Position numbers and translations under genes: made by a program. From assembly GCA_002429595.1 (NCBI GenBank), contig DJAM01000143.1, forward strand, positions 1 through 6,371: 6,371 nt of DNA, read 5' to 3'. Shown in pieces: positions 1 to 4,992 of this stretch. The notes beneath the pieces are model-generated. The model saw only the letters and a program-made list of their open reading frames with translations. It searched no databases and was not told the origin of the DNA. Position 1 is the first letter of the stretch. The number at the start of each line of letters is the position of its first letter. Source of the stretch: Coxiellaceae bacterium UBA6002 (GTDB lineage: Bacteria; Pseudomonadota; Gammaproteobacteria; UBA6002).

Positions 1-54
1 GAACGGGAACGGGAACGTGTACGGGAAGAAGGGTCGGAAGATTTTTATAAATAA
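1..54 (+). CDS. C-terminal end of an unidentified protein (partial, cut by the window edge)
   Basis: Frame 1 is open from the first base to a TAA at 52-54 and would encode a very charged tail, ERERERVREEGSEDFYK. The stop lies directly against the A-tract of the terminator at 53-83, which is where a real gene end would be expected. The tail alternates Glu and Arg because the DNA repeats the hexamer GAACGG. Such tails occur at the ends of many RNA-binding or ribosome-associated proteins, but seventeen residues do not allow a family call. The other two plus frames give less protein-like sequence; frame 3 stops at 48-50. Confidence 0.45.
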   Translation, partial: ERERERVREEGSEDFYK

Positions 55-83
55 AAAAAACCTCTCCGAAGAGAGGTTTTTTT
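53..83. terminator. Bidirectional intrinsic terminator shared by two convergent genes
   Basis: A perfect 6-bp stem, CCTCTC (61-66) with GAGAGG (71-76), closes a 4-base loop. It is flanked by an A-run at 53-60 and a T-run at 77-83, so each strand has a U-tract after the hairpin. On the minus strand the loop reads C(TTCG)G, the exceptionally stable UUCG tetraloop. On the plus strand it reads CGAA. It can therefore end transcription of the plus-strand gene stopping at 54 and of the minus-strand RRM gene stopping at 106. Confidence 0.9.
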
Positions 84-105
84 AAAATTCGAGAAATCTC
101 TAGTA

Positions 106-375
106 TTAATTTTCTTCTTCACGCTGTGTCTGCTTGCGTGCGAAGTTAACACGAACTGTTCTACCCTGTAGTTCTTTACCATTCATATCAAGAGCTTCTT
201 TAGCCTGATCTGGGGTGATAAAAGTCACAAAACCAAAACCCTTAGAACGGCCAGATTCCCGATCTTTGATGATTTTTGCATCGGTTATTTCGCCATAGGT
301 CGAGAAAGCTGAAATAAGGTCTTTTGTTTCGAGGCCATAAGCAAGGTTGCTTACGAAGATAGTTGTTTGAGACAT
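106..375 (-). CDS. Single RNA-recognition-motif (RRM) RNA-binding protein, 89 aa
   Basis: This is a small cytoplasmic protein consisting of one RRM, which binds single-stranded RNA on its beta-sheet face. RNP2 is IFVSNL at residues 6-11 and RNP1 is KGFGFVTF at 45-52, with the aromatic residues F7, F47 and F49 in the RNA-stacking positions. The rest follows the usual RRM order, including the GRTVRVNFA strand at 71-79, and ends in a short charged tail, KQTQREEEN. The start at 375 is chosen because AGGAG (381-385 on the plus-strand numbering) lies five bases upstream. An in-frame ATG at 411 would add twelve residues but has no comparable ribosome binding site. Bacterial proteins of this type, best known from cyanobacteria where several are cold-induced, are thought to act as RNA chaperones or in post-transcriptional control. 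The RNA targets here are unknown. Confidence 0.93.
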   Translation of the reverse strand: MSQTTIFVSNLAYGLETKDLISAFSTYGEITDAKIIKDRESGRSKGFGFVTFITPDQAKEALDMNGKELQGRTVRVNFARKQTQREEEN

Positions 376-380
376 AAAAG

Positions 381-385
381 CTCCT
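381..385 (-). promoter_or_regulatory. Ribosome binding site of the RRM gene
   Basis: On the minus strand AGGAG is followed by CTTTT and then the ATG at 375. This spacing of five bases is what decides between the start at 375 and the upstream in-frame ATG at 411. Confidence 0.8.
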
Positions 386-440
386 GGTCTAAATAAGGAA
401 AAAATAGACATGAACTACTAGGAGAACACACCATTCGCAG

Positions 441-469
441 ATATTAGTCTAATTTTAAAGGCCAAGCAA
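441..469 (-). promoter_or_regulatory. Candidate sigma-70 promoter of the RRM gene
   Basis: On the minus strand TTGCTT (464-469) is separated by exactly 17 bases from TAATAT (441-446). The matches are 3/6 to the -35 and 4/6 to the -10 consensus. Transcription would start near 434 and leave a leader of about 60 bases before the ATG at 375. This is a by-eye call in an AT-rich region, so chance matches are possible. Confidence 0.4.
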
Positions 470-550
470 TAGGAAGTCTTCGCCAGATACTGTATTTTTC
501 AAGATACAAAATGGAGATTTATAAGAACCTTGGCTATGATCGACACTCTT

Positions 551-602
551 TTAATCTAAAAAATTTGACATTTTATTTGAATTAATCTAAAAAATTTGAC
601 AT
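551..602 (+). repeat. Two perfect 21-bp direct repeats upstream of fic, probable operator
   Basis: Positions 551-571 and 582-602 are identical over 21 bases, beginning TTAATCT and ending TTTGACAT. They are separated by 10 bases, giving a 31-base period, close to three helical turns. The second copy ends 22 bases before the fic start codon. Each copy contains TTGACA, so the repeats overlap the likely promoter. Paired identical boxes phased on one DNA face are typical of cooperative binding by a regulator. The AbiEi-like N-terminal region of the adjacent protein is the obvious candidate binder, which is an inference. Confidence 0.85.
565..593 (+). promoter_or_regulatory. Candidate fic promoter lying across both repeats
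   Basis: A perfect -35 box TTGACA (565-570) is in the first repeat copy. With a 17-base spacer the -10 position is TAAAAA (588-593, 4/6 match), which lies in the second copy. Transcription would begin near 600, leaving a leader of about 25 bases. The TTGACA of the second copy (596-601) is too close to the start codon to serve a normal promoter. A protein bound to both copies would cover the -35 and -10 elements. Confidence 0.45.
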
Positions 603-624
603 AAGACAGTTTTTTGAGGTTTTA

Positions 625-2109
625 ATGAAAAATATTTTACCGAAATGGCCAGAAGTTGTTTTTGGTTCTTCTGAAAGTACCAGATCGCAAGCAATTAGAA
701 GAGCTTTGCTTAGTGGCCAATTACGAAAAATTGCTCCTCGTATTTATACTTCAAATCTTACTGACCCACTTAGCACTATTGTAAGCAGGAATTGTTATGA
801 AATTCTTGGAGAGCTTTACCCAGAAGGTGTGATTAGTCATCGTTCCGCACTACTAGGAGGGGTTTCTAAAGGAGTGATCTTTGTAACATATAAATATACG
901 AAAAAAATAACGTTGCCAGGTCTTACTATTTATTTATTAAAAGGCTTGGGTCCTCAACCTGGTGATATGTCTTTTATGGGTAAGTTATATATCTCTTCTC
1001 CCGGACGAGCATATTTGGAAAATTTACAACAAAGTCGCGGCAGAGATCATTTGAGGAAAAGTTTATCTGTAGGCGAGCTTGAAGAAAGACTAGATAAACT
1101 TTGTCGTGTTTATGGTGAAGAAGAATTAAATGTCATTAGAGAGCAAGCAAGGCAATTAGCGCAACGATTTTCGATGAAAAAGGAATTGGACCTTTTGGAG
1201 CAAATTATTGGCGCTGTGTTAGGAAGTAAGCCAATTGAAATATTAAATTCAGATGCTGCACGTGCTAGAGCAATCGGTGAACCTTATGACGGTCGTCGTT
1301 TGGAAATATTGGATAATTTATTTAAAGAATTAAGAAAAAATATTTTGCCTATAAAGAAAGAAATGATTGAGTCAAGAGAACAACTGGAAAATTTAGCATT
1401 TTTTGAGTCTTATTTTTCGAATTATATCGAAGGAACAGAATTTGAAGTAGAAGAAGCACGGGAAATTATTTTTTACCACAAGCAAGTACCAAAACGGCCT
1501 AAGGATGCTCATGACATTATTGCAACCTTTCAAATTGTTGCCAATTTGTCAGAGATGAGTAAAGTGCCCACCGCTAATGCTGAGCTTATTACATTGTTAA
1601 AAAAACGTCATAAAATATTGATGGAGGGAAGGGAGGAAAAAAACCCCGGAGAATTCAAAACAATTGCTAATCGTGTGGGGAATAACGTTTTTGTCGCGCC
1701 AGAGTTAATGCAAGGTACATTTGCAAAAGCATTTTCATACTATGAGAATTTAGATCAAGGAATTCAACGAGCAATCTTCATTATGTTTTTAGTCTCTGAG
1801 GTGCATCCCTTTTTAGATGGTAATGGTCGAATTGCACGTATTATGATGAATGCTGAATTAGCCTTTAGCCGACAATGTCGTATTATTATTCCGACAGTCT
1901 ATCGTGAAGACTATCTTCTGACTCTAAGAAGACTTAGTATAGAGGGTGATCCTGACGCTTATATTAGAATGTTACTGCGTGCACAAAAGTTAACCGCTGA
2001 TATCGATTTTTCTGACTTTGAAAATGCGCTAGGTGATTTTAAAAACGCTAATGCATTTATGGAGCCCTATGAGGCAAAACTTATTTTGAAAGATGAATAT
2101 GAAAAATAA
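625..2109 (+). CDS. Fic AMP-transferase with N-terminal AbiEi-like winged-helix region, 494 aa
   Basis: Fic domains usually transfer AMP from ATP to a hydroxyl side chain of a target protein. Here the signature HPFLDGNGRIAR is complete at residues 394-405, with catalytic H394, the metal-binding acidic D398 and the phosphate-binding GNGR. A class II inhibitory motif, S265-x3-E269-G270 (SNYIEG), precedes it; E269 would block ATP in the resting state. The target-docking flap is likely around 342-360. Residues about 1-165 resemble AbiEi-type regulators: a helix-turn-helix-like segment ending in GQLRKIAPRIYTS (31-43), then VISHRSAL (69-76) and SPGRAYLENL (125-134). A helical linker joins the two. 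The ATG at 625 has GAGG (616-619) five bases upstream. No separate antitoxin gene is adjacent, consistent with built-in inhibition. Targets and any DNA binding are not shown by the sequence. Much of the gene is more AT-rich than hemB, suggesting acquisition. Confidence 0.94.
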   Translation: MKNILPKWPEVVFGSSESTRSQAIRRALLSGQLRKIAPRIYTSNLTDPLSTIVSRNCYEILGELYPEGVISHRSALLGGVSKGVIFVTYKYTKKITLPGLTIYLLKGLGPQPGDMSFMGKLYISSPGRAYLENLQQSRGRDHLRKSLSVGELEERLDKLCRVYGEEELNVIREQARQLAQRFSMKKELDLLEQIIGAVLGSKPIEILNSDAARARAIGEPYDGRRLEILDNLFKELRKNILPIKKEMIESREQLENLAFFESYFSNYIEGTEFEVEEAREIIFYHKQVPKRPKDAHDIIATFQIVANLSEMSKVPTANAELITLLKKRHKILMEGREEKNPGEFKTIANRVGNNVFVAPELMQGTFAKAFSYYENLDQGIQRAIFIMFLVSEVHPFLDGNGRIARIMMNAELAFSRQCRIIIPTVYREDYLLTLRRLSIEGDPDAYIRMLLRAQKLTADIDFSDFENALGDFKNANAFMEPYEAKLILKDEYEK

Positions 2110-2168
2110 TTGAGTAGGGTTTGGAAAAGTTTTCCCTGGTAATATACCTGAGGATTTCAGTTTAGGCT

Positions 2169-3329
2169 CTATCGATAGCCGGGTTGACTTGAGCTTGTAT
2201 TTTCTGTTTCCATAATGCATGACATTGCATAATATCGTCGCAGATAGTCCTCAACACGACCGTAAAAATAATGTTGTATTGCGGCTGGATATTCTCTGAT
2301 ATCTGAGACTTGTTCTGTGAGTCTTTGTGATCTTCCGCCTATCTCTTCCGAAATGGTTAAGGTAAGACCTAATCTTTGATAATAGCTAGTCGAAAATTGA
2401 CTCAATGCCTGATTAAGGGGGAGCTGGTATGCTGTACTGAGCAATTGATCAACAGTATTTTTTAAAATGATATTTTCTGGTGTTAAAGATCCATGATTGC
2501 TTGGGTTATGTAGCGCAAAATAATCCAGAACTGCTTGATGACCTTCGTTTAAAGCAGTTTCGAGTTGGTCTTGTAATTGATGATCAATTTGCCAATCTGC
2601 TGTAACAAACGGATAACCTGTTAAGAATTTATTTTCTGGTAATTTCGCGCCACACTTCACAACGTTAATGTAAAACGCTTCAACATGAGCAATTTCATTT
2701 TGAATGGTGATTTTGTATTCATCAGGATCAAGATCGGCGTTAATATAAACATTGCCGCTAGCAGCTTCGACCATTGCATTGTGGTTGAGGATATACTCTC
2801 CCCGCACAATTCGAAACTCTGTGCCAGAGAGGGCTGTTCTTTGGAAACTGCTAAAATTTGCTTTTTGAATTGCATCTTGTAATCGTTTCAGCTTGTGATT
2901 CAGTTCTTTTTTTCTATAACGTTTATCATAGCCATCACTCTTGAGCAGGTTATCTTCGAAACCAAATTTTAAAGTTTCAAGCCAATCGGTAGCAGTATTT
3001 TGTAAAAGATAGGTTACAGCAAGATTTTTATTATGTTCGGTTTTTTCAGGTCTTTCGCTGAGGGGTACACATTTTCGAACAGGTTTGCTGAAAAATTCTG
3101 AAGGTTTTGCGATTTTTTTTTCTTTAGCAGCGCGATTAGGTTTAGCTGATACTCTCAAATATATTCCGACCATAGCGCCTATGACCAATAAAATACACGC
3201 TATGAGTATAATGCGCTGTCGAACTGTTAAACTCTGCCACCAATGTACTAAATTGCCCAACATACTTCGGTCTTGTTTGCTGACAGATTTATTGGAAGGA
3301 GTTGGTCGTAGTTCTCTTCTGATTCGCAT
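2169..3329 (-). CDS. Single-pass membrane protein of unknown function, 386 aa
   Basis: I do not recognise this protein. It has a basic N-terminus of about 38 residues, one strong hydrophobic segment at about 40-58 (IILIACILLVIGAMVGIYL), then a Lys/Arg/Pro-rich stretch and a large soluble region to the C-terminus. The charge distribution suggests an inner-membrane anchor with the C-terminal domain in the periplasm. Residues 194-217 read like a zincin active-site region, with VYINADLDPDE followed by ITIQNEIAHVE. The place of the first His in HExxH is Asn (N211), while E212 and H215 are kept. The C-terminal half is mostly helical, with Tyr-rich segments near 315-370. The ATG at 3329 is preferred over a TTG at 3341 because GAGG lies six bases upstream of it. 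It converges on fic with a 59-base gap. Confidence 0.85.
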   Translation of the reverse strand: MRIRRELRPTPSNKSVSKQDRSMLGNLVHWWQSLTVRQRIILIACILLVIGAMVGIYLRVSAKPNRAAKEKKIAKPSEFFSKPVRKCVPLSERPEKTEHNKNLAVTYLLQNTATDWLETLKFGFEDNLLKSDGYDKRYRKKELNHKLKRLQDAIQKANFSSFQRTALSGTEFRIVRGEYILNHNAMVEAASGNVYINADLDPDEYKITIQNEIAHVEAFYINVVKCGAKLPENKFLTGYPFVTADWQIDHQLQDQLETALNEGHQAVLDYFALHNPSNHGSLTPENIILKNTVDQLLSTAYQLPLNQALSQFSTSYYQRLGLTLTISEEIGGRSQRLTEQVSDIREYPAAIQHYFYGRVEDYLRRYYAMSCIMETENTSSSQPGYR

Positions 3330-3375
3330 AGATTGCCTCAATTCAAAATCTATTCAAAATAGTAAAATTATGCAA

Positions 3376-3404
3376 ATCATAAGATAGCTTATATTAAAAA
3401 ACAA
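3376..3404 (-). promoter_or_regulatory. Candidate promoter of the membrane-protein gene
   Basis: On the minus strand TTGTTT (3399-3404) is followed after 17 bases by TATGAT (3376-3381). The -10 matches consensus at 5/6 and the -35 at 3/6. Transcription would begin near 3369, about 40 bases before the ATG at 3329. It lies in the 95-base gap after the DUF962 gene, so the membrane-protein gene need not depend on read-through from it. Confidence 0.45.
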
Positions 3405-3424
3405 GGAATTTGATAAAAGGCTAT

Positions 3425-3889
3425 TTATTCCCGAAGATCTGGGCGATAACCGCGCTCACACATTGCCTCGCCTAGCACCATAAGTGGTAATGAGAACACA
3501 CTGTTTGGCTTTGCAACAAAGGTTGGTTGTTGGCCCTCGATAATGTAGCCCAAAATCTGTAAAATCCAACCAGCTGCAAATAAAATGCTGAAAATAAAGA
3601 ATGAAATCCAGTAGGCGGACAATAGATTAGCTAAGAATACGAATGGTAGAAGCATGGCGGCAAAGAGCAATGCAATTTGTGTATCTAGGCGAAAATAGTA
3701 ATAAACGAGTGCTGCATAGATTAGCCAGGATGTGTGGATATCAAATAATCCTGGCATGCTGATGTGGATCCAGCTAAAAAATTGGAGTGTTGCGAATAGG
3801 ACGAAAGGTACGCCGACAAGATGTAGAAGCTTATTCAGTGGGTGGCGATGAGATTCGGAATAACAATCAAGTAAGGTCGTAAAATTCAT
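3425..3889 (-). CDS. DUF962 / Mpo1-like small integral membrane protein, 154 aa
   Basis: The N-terminal pattern Y10-x3-H14-x4-N19-x3-H23-x2-G26-x-P28 is the signature of the DUF962 (YGL010w/Mpo1-like) family. The yeast member Mpo1 is an iron-dependent dioxygenase in the alpha-oxidation of 2-hydroxy fatty acids at the ER; bacterial members are largely uncharacterised. Four hydrophobic segments are visible at about 24-40, 53-66, 72-90 and 93-113. The second family motif, usually QxxGH followed by E and PA, here reads QILGYIIEGQQPTF (111-124), so a normally conserved His is Y115. The downstream PLMVLGEAM (135-143) is family-like. The ATG at 3889 has GGGAG six bases upstream. It is divergent from hemB. 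I found no convincing promoter for it in the 98-base gap. Any lipid-oxidation role here is inferred from the family and is weakened by the missing His. Confidence 0.88.
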   Translation of the reverse strand: MNFTTLLDCYSESHRHPLNKLLHLVGVPFVLFATLQFFSWIHISMPGLFDIHTSWLIYAALVYYYFRLDTQIALLFAAMLLPFVFLANLLSAYWISFFIFSILFAAGWILQILGYIIEGQQPTFVAKPNSVFSLPLMVLGEAMCERGYRPDLRE

Positions 3890-3960
3890 TCTAATCTCCC
3901 TGAAACCAGCAAAGATGTTATTATGCAGTAACTTCTCAATTTTAACGAGCCAATTTTCAA

Positions 3961-3966
3961 TATAAT
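3961..3966 (+). promoter_or_regulatory. -10 box of the hemB-radA promoter
   Basis: A perfect TATAAT lies 21 bases before the hemB start codon, predicting a transcript start near 3973 and a leader of only about 15 bases. No good -35 hexamer is present at 16-18 bases upstream, where the sequence is AATTTT or similar. The promoter may therefore be weak or assisted by an activator. Confidence 0.6.
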
Positions 3967-3976
3967 GCTAGACACT

Positions 3977-3980
3977 GGAG
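3977..3980 (+). promoter_or_regulatory. Ribosome binding site of hemB
   Basis: GGAG is followed by seven bases and the ATG at 3988, a normal spacing. It fixes the hemB start. Confidence 0.7.
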
Positions 3981-3987
3981 ATTTCCT

Positions 3988-4992
3988 ATGACTTTTAGCG
4001 GCAATTTCCCTCAAACTCGAATGCGACGTTTAAGATCAAATAACAATCTGCAAGATTTAATTAGGGAAACACAGCTCTCCCTAAATGATTTTGTCTTGCC
4101 GTTGTTCATTCGTGAAGGAAAAGGAGAGAAAAAAGCCATTGCCTCGATGCCCGGCTTATTTCAGCTCACAATCGACCATCTTGAGGAAGAACTTAATGAA
4201 CTCACTAAGCTTGGGATTCGCGGTGTCATTTTATTTGGTATTCCAGGAGCTAAAGACGCGACGGGCAGTGGTGGTAGTCTTGATTCGGGCATTATTGCCA
4301 TGGCGACCCGAAAAATAAAGCAATTGGCACCTGATTTGTTGATCATCACCGATATTTGCCTATGTGAGTATACCGATCATGGCCATTGCGGCGTGGTAGC
4401 GGAACATGCTCATGGTTATGAAATTGATAATGATGCAACTTTAGAAATTTTGGCGCAGCAGGCGCTAAGTCATGTTCGAGCCGGTGCAGATATCGTTGCG
4501 CCAAGCGGCATGATGGATGGCATGGTGCAAGCCATTCGTAAGGGATTAGATCAAGCTGGCTTTATTACGACGCCTATTTTAAGTTACGCCATTAAATATT
4601 ATTCATCTTTGTACGGGCCATTTCGAGAAGCGGCAGAAGGAGCGCCACAGTTTGGTAATCGTCGTAGCTATCAAATGGATCCTGCCAATGGTCAAGAAGC
4701 GTTGCGCGAAGCGATGTTAGATCTGCAAGAAGGAGCAGATATGTTGATGGTGAAACCCGCGCATACTTATCTTGATATCATCTATCAAATTAAACAACGA
4801 TTTCCTGGCGTGCCATTAGGCGCTTACCATGTTAGTGGCGAATATGCCATGATCAAGGCCGCAGCTGAAAAGGGCTGGATAGATGAACGAAAAGTCACCC
4901 TCGAAATTTTAACGAGTATCAAGCGAGCGGGTGCCGATTTTATAATTACCTATTTTACTAAAGATGTTATTCGTTGGTTGCAAGAAACATGA
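3988..4992 (+). CDS. hemB: Delta-aminolevulinic acid dehydratase (porphobilinogen synthase), 334 aa
   Basis: HemB condenses two molecules of 5-aminolevulinate to porphobilinogen, the first common pyrrole of heme and other tetrapyrroles, in the cytoplasm. The length is normal for the family (about 320-340). The active-site Schiff-base lysine is K256 in MLMVKPAHTYLD (252-263), and the second active-site lysine is K203 in SYAIKYYSSLYGPFREA (199-215). The metal site is DICLCEYTDHGHCG (122-135), with three cysteines, C124, C126 and C134. This marks a zinc-dependent enzyme of the E. coli kind, not the Asp-rich magnesium type of Pseudomonas. The GNRRSYQMDPAN segment (223-234) is also typical. Its TGA overlaps the radA ATG, so the two genes are cotranscribed and probably translationally coupled. 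Confidence 0.98.
   Translation: MTFSGNFPQTRMRRLRSNNNLQDLIRETQLSLNDFVLPLFIREGKGEKKAIASMPGLFQLTIDHLEEELNELTKLGIRGVILFGIPGAKDATGSGGSLDSGIIAMATRKIKQLAPDLLIITDICLCEYTDHGHCGVVAEHAHGYEIDNDATLEILAQQALSHVRAGADIVAPSGMMDGMVQAIRKGLDQAGFITTPILSYAIKYYSSLYGPFREAAEGAPQFGNRRSYQMDPANGQEALREAMLDLQEGADMLMVKPAHTYLDIIYQIKQRFPGVPLGAYHVSGEYAMIKAAAEKGWIDERKVTLEILTSIKRAGADFIITYFTKDVIRWLQET

Noticed and set aside
376..411. Twelve-residue N-terminal extension of the RRM protein from the ATG at 411.
   Set aside because: The extension is not part of the RRM fold and lacks a ribosome binding site, whereas the ATG at 375 has AGGAG at ideal spacing.
491..508. Weak inverted repeat TGTAT/ATACA and a nearby repeated AGATAC.
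   Set aside because: Five-base arms in AT-rich intergenic DNA are expected by chance and are not placed clearly relative to a promoter.
511..585. A 24-codon open frame on the plus strand upstream of fic, beginning MEIYKNLGYDRHS.
   Set aside because: It has no ribosome binding site, ends inside the repeat pair, overlaps the candidate fic promoter and resembles nothing I know. A frame this short is expected by chance.
2116..2137. Hairpin-like sequences between fic and the convergent gene (GGAAAAGTTTTCC at 2123-2135; CTGA/TCAG at 2148-2160).
   Set aside because: The stems are short and not followed by a T-run on either strand, so I do not call a terminator for the fic or membrane-protein genes.
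2167..2182. GGCT...AGCC inverted repeat containing the palindrome CTATCGATAG at the end of the membrane-protein gene.
   Set aside because: It lies mostly in the last codons and stop of the gene, has no U-tract, and a 10-bp palindrome alone is not enough to claim a site.
2685..2882. Plus-strand open frame antisense to the membrane-protein gene.
   Set aside because: It lies within a well-supported gene on the other strand, has no homology I recognise and no ribosome binding site; it is a shadow frame.
3890..3954. Promoter for the DUF962 gene (a CATAAT on the minus strand around 3920).
   Set aside because: No matching -35 at 16-18 bases was found and it is not a proper extended -10, so the call is not supported.
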